From: Desmodus rotundus
Lineage: Eukaryota; Chordata; Mammalia; Chiroptera; Phyllostomidae
Reading direction: 5' to 3'
Assembly: GCF_022682495.2 (NCBI RefSeq)
Contig: NC_071398.1
Coordinates: forward strand, 31,747,426 to 31,811,425
DNA length: 64,000 bases
Positions 42,801 to 54,800 of the stretch are shown one piece after another (positions within the stretch are counted from its first letter, which is position 1; every line of letters starts with the position of its first letter). The translations under genes were made by a program, and so were the position numbers. Under the pieces are notes generated by a model. The model was given only the letters and a program-made list of their open reading frames with translations. It did not search any database and was not told the DNA's origin.

Positions 42801-45800
42801 TCCTAAGGCAGTGAGCATCCAGCTACAAGCCCAGCTTTCTTCCCAGGCTCCTGGGAGAGGGGCTGTGCCTTATAACTCCTGGTTCTGAATCCACCTGGGC
42901 TGATGGAGAGAAGCGGAGAGCCCCGGGGGGCTGCCCCAGGCCCATGGGCAGACTGGACACTTTGTCTCCAATCCCTCTGGGCGGAAATGGTGTTGGCAGA
43001 GAGATCCTTACCCAGCGCTCGCCTTGTGCTCTGTCTGGCCCTCGCTGTAGGCCCTGGTGTCAGCCCACACGCAGAGCCCCTGAGATGTGGAGGGACTTGC
43101 TTCTGGGGCCAGAGCCACATCAAGGCTGTGTGACCCTGAAGTTCCACCTTTCAGCCCAGTGGCTGCCCAGTTTCCCCAATGTTTCCAAAAATCATGCGGG
43201 GTTCGGGACCACCTGCGTGTCCTAATTCAGTAGGTCTGGGGTACACTCACGGAATCCCTACTTTAGTGGCCACACTTCCCCCGTGATCCTTGCATTAGCC
43301 AGCTTTTGGAATCCTGGCCTGTGCGAAGTGCCTCTGTCCTACAGCGCTGCCCACACTGCCTGACTAGTGGGGAGGCACGGTCACCAGTCCTATGGGATGG
43401 GAATGTCCCGGGCCCAGAGGAACATCAGGGCAGTGGGTGGCCAGCTGCTTACAGGCCCAGGGCCCTTGCCCGGGTCTGGTAGGGCAACACCATTCCAGCC
43501 TCTGCAGGGGTGTTTGTAAGACCCTTGCCACTCAGCCTGTCCATAGCAAGTGCTATCTCTGTACGTCATGGGAGCTCCACTACTTGGCATCCCCTGGGTT
43601 GGGTGCCAGTGCTGGGGCGGACCCCAGTGAGGGGTCCTGGCGTCTCTAGGGCTCCAGCATATTCCCTCAGGTTCTTGGTTAAGGGCAGACCAAGGGTGTC
43701 CATGGGAATGTCATTAGGTCCACTTGAGGGTGGTGGGTCCATCATGCCCGTTGGTTCTGGCTTGGCATGGGGGACAGCAAGGTGGATGGCATGTGCGAGC
43801 GCATGTCACTTAAGGGTGTTGACTGCATGCTGGGGTTCTGTGTGAGGTGGCTTTGTCCCACGATCCCCAGGTGGCTCCTTCCCTGCAGCCAGCCACATCT
43901 CTGAGAACAGGATGGTGGGAGGACAAAGGGCAAACTGAGAAGTCCTCCTGACATCTGGAGCCCAGCCCAGCCACCCCACCCACCACAGCCTCTGATCTGG
44001 GCAAGGGTCCCTGCCAAGGCTCTGTAGCTTCTGCTGACCTCATGAACTTGGACCATGGAGAGACTGGGGCTCAGGACTCCCAGGCTCTGCCTCCACCACA
44101 CTGCCCCCATGCCAAGCTGATGGGCATCCCGGAGCGTCAGTAGAGGCCACTGGCAGGAAAGGAACAAGACCGAGGCTCTGTGGTGCACTGGAGGGGCAGG
44201 GAGGGGGGCTAGCGTGTGGGCCAGCCCAGGTGTGGCAGCAGCTGTACAGGACAGAGTGTGTCCCCCAGTGCCCCCCTATGAGTCTGAGGTCAAGGAGCAC
44301 CAATGGGCTGTGCCCACCCCATGCTGCAGTCAGGGCAGGGCAGGCACTGCTGTGAGAGCTGGGCTTCTCTCCGAGCCTGCCCCTCTGAGTAAGGGAGGTT
44401 CCCTGTGGCTCTCAGCTCTGCTGTGTCCTGGCTTTGTGGCCTTGAGCAAATGGTGGCTCAGCCTCTCTGAGCCTCGCTCTGGGGAGCTGTGAGTGAGGTG
44501 ATTAACACCATTCCTAGGGGCTGAGAGGGGATCTGGGGAAGAGGAGGGGCAAAGGGAGGGAAAGGCAAGGGGCGAGGAAGGATGTGAGCTTGGTGCTGCC
44601 CACAGACACTCAGAAAAGAGACGTTGTCTTCACTAGCACGGCGACAAAGGCAGGGGAGGTCTCCACTGGGTGGGAAACACCAGGCCAATGCTTGGGTGGT
44701 TTTAGCGAGAAGCCCCAAGCAGGCTCAGAGGCCAGGGCTGCCATCTGTCAGGCAGCAGGGAGCTCGGGGGCCTGGCCAGCTGCCCGGTTCATTCTATAAA
44801 CTGGGTTTCTGCTACCTGGACTCAAGGCCCTGCAGGGAACATGCCCCTGGCATTTCAGGTGAGGCAGTGGAAGGAGGACTCCAAAACTGGGGAGGTGGCC
44901 TGGGACCATGGGAGAGGTCGTCAGCTTTAGTTTGGATATTACTGCCATTCTGTCAACAAGCTGTCTGAGGACCCACTGTGCCCTGCCCTGGGCCCAGAGA
45001 ACAAGCCCTGGGCCAGAGGGGAGGCAATGGAAAAGAGTGAAAGCAAGAGGAGTACACAGCACAATAGCCTTCTGCCCCCCACCAAGCACTCCCCACTCAC
45101 CACACACTGCCCCCACTCTCTGAGGCCACCAACCCACCCCTTCCCATGCTGCCCCTCTATGCACTCCAGGGTTGGGAGAGAAAGTGGAAGTCAGCAGGAC
45201 CAGGTATCTGGTGAGGGGGGTTGAGGGGCTTGGAGGGCCCTAGGAGCCACCTGGTCTATCTTGGCTAGAAAAGAGCCCTTCAGAAGGGCCCAGGGTCCTG
45301 GAGACAGACAGCTCCTAGGCCCGTCCCTAGGGGCACAGAGCCTGGCCTGACCAGGATAAGGGCTATTAGGGCCTGTGGTAGGGAAAGGGGGCTCAGTCAC
45401 TTGCTGGGTCTTAACTGGGTTTAGCTACAGGGGAATGTGAGAAGTGCACCCCTCACAGCCTGTCCAAGAGCTGCACCAGCGTGGGCCTCACGCATGAGCT
45501 GAGGAGCACCAGGGCCCCCAGGACCTCCTGGCCGGAGCCCACACTCAGGCCAGCCAGCAGCTGGTTGAGGAGCCAGTGCGGAGGCCTCAGGTGCAAGCCA
45601 GGGCCACCTGGGAAACACGGGGTGTGTTCATGGGACTGCTGCCAGCTCTGCCCTCAACTCACAGGACGGGCCCTTTCTCTTGGACCTTCGTTTCCCCATC
45701 CAAGCAGTAGGGCGGGGCTACCTGTGGTGACAGAGTTGGCAGTGGGTCTGGGGAGAGTTTTGGCCCCTCTCCCAGCCTGACCTGCCCAGTTGTCTGGGTG

Positions 45801-48800
45801 CCCCTCAGCCTGGGGTAGAGTGCTCCCGACCTCCTCTGCAGCCCCACAGACTGGGCTCTGCAGCTTGAGTGATGGCATCGCACCAGCCGTTTGGATTAGG
45901 AGAGAGGAGCATGCTCGAGGTGCTGGAATGAAGGTATTGGTGTGAAAATGGCACCTGGTTCCACAGTTCTGAAAAAAACAGCACAGGCTGGCAGGGGAGG
46001 TGGGGGCACTCTAGCCCCTCAGATGGCCCCTTCCTGTCTCTGGGCCTCTACTGACCAAAGCATTGGTCTAGTAGACCCCAGCCAATCCTCAAAAATCCAA
46101 GCAGAGAGGAGGCCTGGGGTGGCCATGTGTCACCCCCAACTGCCCCACCCCCCCCTGAAGCCAGGAGCCACCACACCTCCACCTCTCACAGATCCAGCCA
46201 TGTGGGGGTGGGGAGCAGGAGTGTTCCCAGGCCCCGCCTCCCTTGCCCGCCATCCCCAACCCCATCATCCACATTCTTCACAAGGGTCATCCCTGGGGAG
46301 GGGCCCCAGCTGGGCCAGATGTTGTTCTCATTACTCATCACTTGCTCCCTGTAAGGCCTCCTCTCCCAGTCCCAAGTTCTTACCCCCCCACCCCACCCTG
46401 TGTACCAGGCCTCCCAGGCCTGGTCCCTGAGCCTCCCCTGGGCCACGTGGCAGAGAAATACTTGTCCCTCAGGAAGATGAGATGGGGGTACAGCATGATC
46501 AGCTTTCCCCAGTCACCCAGGGCCTGTGACAATTCCTGGTCCCTGGACTCTGGGCCTCGCAGGGGAGGGTGAGAGACAGACCTGAGCTTTGGGGGGCACA
46601 GGCTTGGGGGTGTGGCTGCTGGGGCCTCCCAGGGCAGTGTGCTCAGGGTTCTGATGTGGAGCAAGGTGCCCCTTGCCCTCCAGAGTGGGGAGTAGTTCAC
46701 TCACCCACCACTGAGGGGGAGCAGCTCTCAGCGCTGCCTGCTCCTGGGGCTCACTGAGGGCCTGAGCTGTGTGACCGCTGTTCGCATCTTTGTTGCAGAG
46801 CCTGGGCCTTTCCCTGGAGGTTCCAGGGCTGAAGATGCCCAGCACCCTGTTCCCCTGGCGCCTGGTGCCTGCGCTGGGCCGAGTTCGGAGAGCCTGGGTC
46901 ATCCCCCCCATCAGCGTGTCAGAGAATCACAAGCGCCTCCCCTACCCGCTGGTGCAGGTAAGGGCGGGCAGCTAGAGTGGGCAGAGCGGGGGCTGGTGGT
47001 TCCTGGCGGGTCCCTGAAGATGTGTGCTTTAGGGCTGGGACACTGTTGGAGGCACAAGGCTGAGCTGGGGAAGGGACTGAGGCTGCAGAGAAGGGAGGGA
47101 CCTTTCCCTTGGGGACCCCTCCCCCAGCCCATTTCCTGCCACGACAGATCAAGTCTGACAAGCAGCAGTTGGGTGGAGTCATCTACAGCATCCAGGGGCC
47201 TGGCGTGGACGAGGAGCCCCGGGGCGTGTTCTCCATTGACAAGTTCACAGGCAAGGTGTTCCTGAACGCCACGCTGGACCGGGAGAAGACAGACCGCTTT
47301 AGGGTAGGGCCCCTCCCCTCACTTGGCTCCAATTTCCCTGTGGGAACGTTAGGCCAAATTGCTTCTCTGACAAGATCTGGTACACTTAGTTGGGGAAGCA
47401 GGGGTGGGAATTTGGGACTAGGACCTGCAACCCAAGGAAGCAGTTGTTATATTGCCATTTAACAAAGAAGCAAACCGAGGCCCCGTGGAGGAACGGCCTG
47501 GTTCTGACCCGAGGACTGGGCAGCCTGCAGCAAGGGCAGGCACCACCTTCCCAGGAAAGCACCGCTGCATGCTGGTGACCCCTCTTCACCCACAGCCAGT
47601 TCTCTCCCCACCTGGCTACATTTGGTGGGGACAGGATGTTGGAAGAATCCCACAGAATTGCCAAATCTGTGGGGCCCCTTGATTCATGGTAGGGGGGCGG
47701 CTTGTGGGGAGCACCCCCTGAAAGGCATCACCTACCCACGCCTTGAAGGGTTGAGAATGTGAGATCTGAGAGAAAAGGCAGTGGAGAGGGAGATAAGGAT
47801 CCAGGTAAGCAAGAGGCTGAAGAGGGGGGCCAGGAACCTCATCTGGGTCCCCTGCAGAGAAATCTGCCTCTGCCCCGGTCCTGGCCTGTCCTTGGGGAAG
47901 GGGCCTCTGCCTTTGCCTTTGTGTGCCCTGACTCTTCCTTCCACCTATAAGAACAGCTCTCAGTTTCCTTACACAAAAAATTTTTAGAGAGCATGTCTTA
48001 ACCTGCAAATTACATCATGGCCATGCTCCAGAAGGATAAGAAGTTGTTTAATTAAAAATTTCATGTGCACAGAGGAATTAAAATAAACTTCAAGAGCAGC
48101 CAAAACTGTACAGAAAAAGGGAGAGACCAGGAATCCTAGTGAGAGCATTACTTTAGTCACACTTAGCTGTGAGCTTCCTGGTGGCCAAGGCAAGAGGGGA
48201 AACATGGTGGTCACCCTGCCTGCGTTGAGAAAGCAGTCTCCTCTTCAGGGGAAGTTCCACCTGCTGTAGCACATGCCTGGCCCCAGTTTGGTGTTTTCAG
48301 CAGACACGAGGTCTGCACTTGCTGTCCTTTTTGCATGGCCCTCATGGGAACCATGGAAATTTGGCGATCACAGTACTGGTGCTTGCTCTCTGCTTGACTA
48401 GCTAAGGGCCTTTGCTCTGGACCTGGGAGGATCCACCCTGGAGGAGCCCACGGATCTAGAGATTGTGGTCGTGGATCAGAACGACAACAGGCCTGTCTTC
48501 CGGCAAGAGGTGTTTACTGGCCAAGTGCTGGAGGGTGCTGTGCCAGGTGAGGTGGGAGCCTGGCCACCCGGCCCAACTATTCCCGCAGAGGAGGGGGACT
48601 ACTGCAGAGCGGCCCTCGGTAGGTCAGAAGTCCAGGATTTCCCTTTGGCAAGAATCTAAGAGGTCCTTCAAAAAGTCTGAAAATAAGTAAACAGTTTCTA
48701 GTACAGATGGAATTTCCACAAGTCAACTCAAGTTACTTCTTATTTCAATATAAATTTCAAACCCCCAAGTCTTCCAAAGTGCAATGAGAGGATTTAAGGG

Positions 48801-51800
48801 TTGCAAAGCTCTGGCAGCTGCTGCTTCTTTAAATTGAGGTGAAATTCACTTAACGTAAGATTAACTATTTTGAAATGAACACTTCAGAGGCATTTACTAC
48901 ATTCACAGTGTTATGCCACCAACACCTTATCTAGTTTCAGAACATTTTCTTCCCCCAAAAAGGTAACCCCAGCAGTCATGCCCTCTTGTTGCCTTTTTTT
49001 TTTTTTTAATTTAAAGAGAGAAGGAGTGGGAGAAGAGAGAGAGGAAACACCAATTTGTTGTTCCACTTATTTATGCATGCACTGGTTGTTTCTGGTATGT
49101 GCCCTGACCGGGGATCAAACCTGCAACTTTGGCATATCGAGATGATGCCAACTGAGCTACCCAGCCAGGGCTTGTTGCTTCTTAATTCTACATTTTGATC
49201 ACAAACAAAACACAACCCTCTGTCCTTTATGAGTCTCTACAAAACAGAGTTACTTGTCCGAGTCTTTTCCAAGGCAGACAGATTTCATTCCAGAGAGTGA
49301 TCCCCTCCTTTTCCCTCCTGCTCCCAGGGGACTGGTCATCCCAAGCAAGTCATGTGCTTCAGACAGGAGAGCATCAGCTGTGGCAGAGGTGTGCCCCACT
49401 TTGTCATGTTTATTTTATTTTATCCCATTTTTCTGTTTTTCCTGACTTAAAATGATACTTTTTCTACTGTTAACTTTTTATTTTGATGACATTTCATACT
49501 CACAGGAAAGTTGCCAAGAATTCCTGTACACCCTTCACAGAGATGTGATATGTATCATGTTTGCTTCAACCTTTCCTTCCTTCCTCCCTCCCTCCCTTCC
49601 TTCCTCCTTCCTTCTTCCCTCCCTACCTCCCTTCTGTCCATCCTTCCTCCTTCCTTCTGTCCTTCCTCCTTTCTTCCTCCCTTTCTCCCTTCTTCCCTTC
49701 CCCCTTCCTTCCATCCTTCCTTCCTCCTTCCTTCCCCCTCCCTCCTTCCTTCCTTCCTCCTTCTTCCTTTGTCCTTCTATCCTTCCTCCCTTCCTCCTCC
49801 TTTCCTTCCTCCTTTCTTTCTCCTTCTTTCCTTCCTTCTTTCTTCCTTCCTCCCTTGGGTGCTGGCTGTAGACCTGATGCCTTCAGTGTATACATTCTAA
49901 TTAGCCACAGTATAATAATCAAAATCAGGAAGTTAATATTGACATTTATTAATATCTCATCTACAAACGTTATTCGGTGAGCCCATTTCAGTGAGCCCAA
50001 TAATGCCTTTTATAGCAAAAGAAAACCCTGCCTCTTCTTGTAGTCCCCATCTGTCCTCCGAGTTCGCCATCTGTTCGTTTATGTCACCCACCTTTTCCAT
50101 CAGAGCCTCGCACACACTGATCTTAGTTCTTTCAGTGTTCTGTTGGGTAAAAACCCGTATCTGGTTAACTATAGCTCTGGTTCTGATGGCTACTTGATCT
50201 TTGTGGATGAATCTGATTTTCCTCTTGCTCTTCAGTGTGTAAAAGAACAGCAGAGATGGACATAAATAGTGAATGCCCAGGAACTGGGGGGATGGCCCCG
50301 CTTTGGGAAGGCAGGTAGCAGGCAGGCGTCATTTGTAGCTGGGCCAGCCTCACCTCTGTTCCTGCATCCACTGATGGGGGTAGGGGTCTCAGTTCTATGT
50401 GGGCCCTGTGTACCCGAGCCTCTGGAATGGGGCTTGTTCAGGGTTCCTGCCCCTCCCCCGGGGGCACACTTCTCCTCCTGCTCAGGGCAAGGTCCTTTTC
50501 TCCACCACAACCCCATCATCACCCTGTAATTGTGAATCGTACGGAACACCCCTTGGCTTCTCCAGTCCTCCTGCTTGCCCCAACCCAGGCAGACCTGTAG
50601 GCCCAAGCCACAGATGCCCTCCTGGGCCTCCTCCTGTGCCATCTTTCTCATGGACACTTAATAGGGGTCTGTGGGAAGGGACGGACAAAAGGGCACAGAT
50701 GCCCAGGGTCGGGGCTCCAAGGACTGTGAGCTGTCAGTTAACCCGCCCTCAGCCTTTGAGAGTTTGACCAGTTTCACTTCTCTCTTCCCGCCTTTCTCCA
50801 CCGAAGGGGAAAGCCTCTACCTGTCCCACTGTCCTCGTAGAGGCCGGTCACATCCTGGATTCCTGTTTATCAGGTTGCCTTGTGCCCTCACCAATCTGAC
50901 GAACTCAACATAAGGACTATTTCGTGGATCACCCACTTGCTCTCATCCAGGCGGGGCTGATGATCTCTTTCCACCTCCAGGCACTGGGGCCTCCTCATTC
51001 CGTCTCTGTCTGGAACATTCCTTAGCTGTTAGGTTTTCATGACACTGGCTTTTTAAAAAATGTGTTATGGTGGTAAAAGACACATAACATAGAATTTACT
51101 ATCCTAATCTTCCTTTTTATTGTTGTTCAATTACAGTTGTGCCCATTTTTACCCCATATATCCTAATCATTTTTAAGTGCAGGGTTCAGCCATATTAATC
51201 ACATTCATCCTGTTGTACAAACGTTACCACCGTCCGTCTCCATAGCTCTTCTCATCTTTCCGGACTGAACCTCTGTCCCCATGGAACATGGATGTCCCAT
51301 CTCCTCCTCCCCTAGCCCCTGGCAACCACCACTCTACTTTCTGTCTCTATGAATTGACAAGGTGCTTAATGTGAGTGGAATCATACAGTATTTGTCTTTT
51401 TCTGTCTGGCTTATTTCACTTACCATAATGTTCATCCATGTTGTAGAATTTCCTTCCTTTTTTTTTATCCTCACCTGAGGACATACTTATTGATTTTCAG
51501 GGAGAGGGTAAGTGGGGGGTGGGGAGAGAGGGAGAGAAACGTTGATGTGAGAGAGAAACATCAATCGGTTGCCTTTGGCATGCACCCTGACTGGAACCAA
51601 ACCTGAAACCTAGGCACGTGCTGTGACTGGGAACCGAACCCTCAACATTTTGGTCCACAGGATGCTCCAGCCGACTGAGCCACACCAGCCAAAGCAGAAT
51701 TTCTTTCCTTTTAAAAGGATGAATAATATTCCATTGTGTTTAGAAACCACATTTTGCTTGTCCACTCATCTATTGATGGAGACTTGGATTGCTTCCATGT

Positions 51801-54800
51801 GTTAGCTCTTGTGAGTAATGCTGCTGTGAACATGGATGTACAAATATGTCTTAGAGACCTGGCTTTCAATTCTTTGGGTATATCCCCAGAAGTGGAATTG
51901 CTGGGTCATGTGGTAGTTCTGTTTTTTACTTTTTGAATACTGTTCTCCAGAGTGGCTGCCCTCTGTGGAAGCCCCACCTACAGTCCCACCTACAGGCACA
52001 AAGGTTCCAGATTCTCCACATCCCTGCAGACATTCATTTTCTGCTCTTTGGACAGTGGCCATCCTTGTGGATGTGAGGTGGTAACTCATGGTAGTTTTTA
52101 TTTACATTTCCCCAATGATTAGTGATGTTGAGCAGCTTTTCATGTGTTTTTGACCTTTTGCATATTTTCCTTGGAGACATGTCTATTCAAGTTTTTGCTA
52201 GTTTTTGAGTTGGGTTCTGTATTTGTTGTTGAGTTTTTAGGCATTTTTTATGTATTTTGGTTAGTAATCCTTATCAGACATATGATTGCAAATATTTTCT
52301 TCCATTCTGTGGTTGTGTTTTCACTCAATATTGTCTTTTGATGAGCAAAACTTTAATTTTTATGAAGTCCAATTTGTTTCTTTTTTCTTTTGTGGCCATG
52401 CCTTTGGTATCATATCTAAGAAGTTATTGCCAAATCCAGTGTCATGAAGCTCTCCCCCTGTGTTATCTTCTAAGAGTTTTATAGTTTTAGGTCTTACATT
52501 TAGGTCTTTGATTCATTTTGAGTTAGTTTTCATATATGGTATTAGAAAATTATGAGTCCAGCCCTGGCTGGTGTGGCTCATTGGATTGAGTGCCAGCCTG
52601 CAAACCAAAGGGTTGCTAGTTCAATTCCCAGTTAGGGCACATGCCTGGGTTGTGCGCTGGGTCCCCAGTGGGGGTACATAAGAGGCAGCCACATATTGAT
52701 GCTTCTCCCTCTCTTTCTCCCTCCCTTCCCCTCTCTCTAAAAATAAATGAATAAAAACTTAAAAAGAAAAAAAAGAAAATTATGAGTCCAAGTCATTCTT
52801 TTGCATGTGGGTATCCAGTTTTCCCAGCACTGTTCGTTGAAGACTGTCCTTTCCCCTTTGAATGGTCATTTCTCCCTTATCAAAAATCACTTGACCATAT
52901 GTGTGAGGATTTATTCCTGGGATCTCTATTCTAGTCCACTGGTCTGTATGTCAGTCTTCACGGCAGTACCACACTGTATTAGTTACTGTACGTCGGAGTA
53001 AGTTTTAAAGTCAGAACTGTGAGCCCTCCAATTTTGTTCTTCTTTTTCAAGATTGCTTTGGCTATTTGGGTTTCCCTGAGAGTCCATATGAATACTAGAA
53101 TGGTTTCTCTGTGTATGCCAAAAAAAAAAAAGCCCCTGGGATTTTAAAAAGGTAATTGATTCATTGATTGATTGATTATTTTTAGTGAGAGGGACAGGGA
53201 GGGGAAAAGAGAGAGAAACATCTATCTGAGAAACATTGACTGGTTGCCTCTCACGTGAGACCTGCAACCTAGGCATGTGCCCTGACCAGGAAATGAACTG
53301 GTGACCTCTCGCTTTTCAGGACCATCCCAACTAACTGGGACACGCTGGTCAGGGCACCGTGGGATTCTGATGGGGGTGCATTGAATCTGTAGACCACTTT
53401 GTGCAGTACTGACATCTCAGCAATATTAAGTCTTCCAACCCACAGAGGGTGACAGAGGGTGGCCATCGCTCTAGAGCATAAGGGGCCGCTGTGGGGCACA
53501 AGGGGTGACAAGCCCGACTGCTTCATAGGCAATGGGTGCTCTTGGCGGGAAAAATACTGAGGCTGTGTCAGGGCCAGGCACGGCACTGAGAGCCATTCAT
53601 GCCTCTCTCCACCTAACCCCACAACTACCTGGCAGGCAGGTGCCCAGAGCCGGGAGCCGCCATGGGCATTTGCATCTTCCAGACCACGAGATGCATTCCC
53701 ACTTATTTGTCCTCTTTACATTCTTTCGGCGATGTTTTGTAGTTTCCATCATACAAGTCTTCCACCTCCTTAATCACAACGCTGACATCCTGGAGCATTT
53801 AAGCAGTGATTTTGAAGATTGGCTCTGAATGTGGGTGTGTGTGATTGGATTTGAGCTTCACGTTTTTGGTGGGATGCCCACAGAAGTGATGCAGTGTCCT
53901 CCTTGGTCATATCAGGAGGCACACACATCCCATTCCTGATCCGCCTAGTGAAGGGCATGTCTAGGCTTCTCCACTGTGATTTTTCTGGTTTTACCTTTGT
54001 AACTGATAGGTGGCTTGTGGAAGATACTTTGAGACTGTGCGAGTATCCGGCTATCCCTCAAACTTCCAGCCACCAGTTTTAGCATCCACTTATGGTTCTC
54101 GCCTGAATCCGTTGTTATTTAGACAGCTGTGAAATGGTGTTTTTCTAATTCCATCATTTTTTCAGTTGCATTTCTCACATTGAAGCCTTTTTTTCAGTTG
54201 GCTTTCTACTATATGGTAGAACTTTCACTTCTCCCCTATGTATGTACGTAAGTATGTACACATGTACGTACGTATGTAGGTATTTTTTTCCTTTATGTTA
54301 ATCTGGCCTATGGAGTACACCTGGGCTTGGGGAGTATAGAGGTCAGGCCTAAATCTCACGGATGGAAAATGAGTGTGGGGACAGGCATTGCGGAGCCTCC
54401 TGGCCTGTGCCTAGCCCCTACTCCTTCCTGAGATTTGGTGGCTTGTTTGCCCCAGAGCAGAGTTCCAGCCCTGGGCACCACTTCTCTCTGTAGGTGGGGC
54501 TGAGGACAGCGCCTGCTGGGTGTGCCGGCACACCCTCTGTCTGCCAAGCAGCTGGGGTTCAGGGCCAGACCCAGGTTCTCCTGCTGGCTGCCTGGTCTGA
54601 CGCAGTGCTCTCAGCCCCTGCTGGGCTGCCTCAGTATTTTGTGGGAAACACAGGTATCTGCTCTTGACCAAACAGATATCATACACTCCTGCTGCCTCCC
54701 CTACAAATAACACAGGCAAAAGGCTTGGGCATTCAAGTTTGCACAGGCCTGACGGGGGGCCTGGACTTGGCATGGTGGGCCACAGACGAATGGAACTTAG

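Larger units (their letters stand above)
39812..46798 (+). other. CDH15: CDH15 intron 1
   Basis: A 7.0-kb GC-rich intron with a gtaagg donor and a tttgttgcag acceptor. It holds a 3'-end L1 insertion (42352-42447) and an antisense MIR (about 44399-44540). No other exon was recognised. First introns of muscle genes often hold enhancers, but none can be placed here from sequence. Confidence 0.85.
51046..53443 (-). mobile_element. Old antisense L1 carrying younger insertions
   Basis: A long, almost continuous antisense L1 3' region: 'cataacatagaatttacta', 'gtggaatcatacagtatttg', 'cccagaagtggaattgctgg', 'gattagtgatgttgagcag', 'ttgccaaatccagtgtcat', 'gttcttctttttcaagattg'. It is interrupted by a mini L1 end and three SINEs and continues beyond the copied segment at 53444-53674. 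No intact frame remains. Confidence 0.75.

Noticed and set aside
49452..50000. Serine/proline/leucine-rich and glutamate/lysine-rich open frames
   Set aside because: They are translations of the (ttcc)n microsatellite on either strand, not genes.
52561..52640. tRNA-like sequence with A and B box
   Set aside because: It is the head of a SINE with a body, A-rich tail and target duplication, not a tRNA gene.
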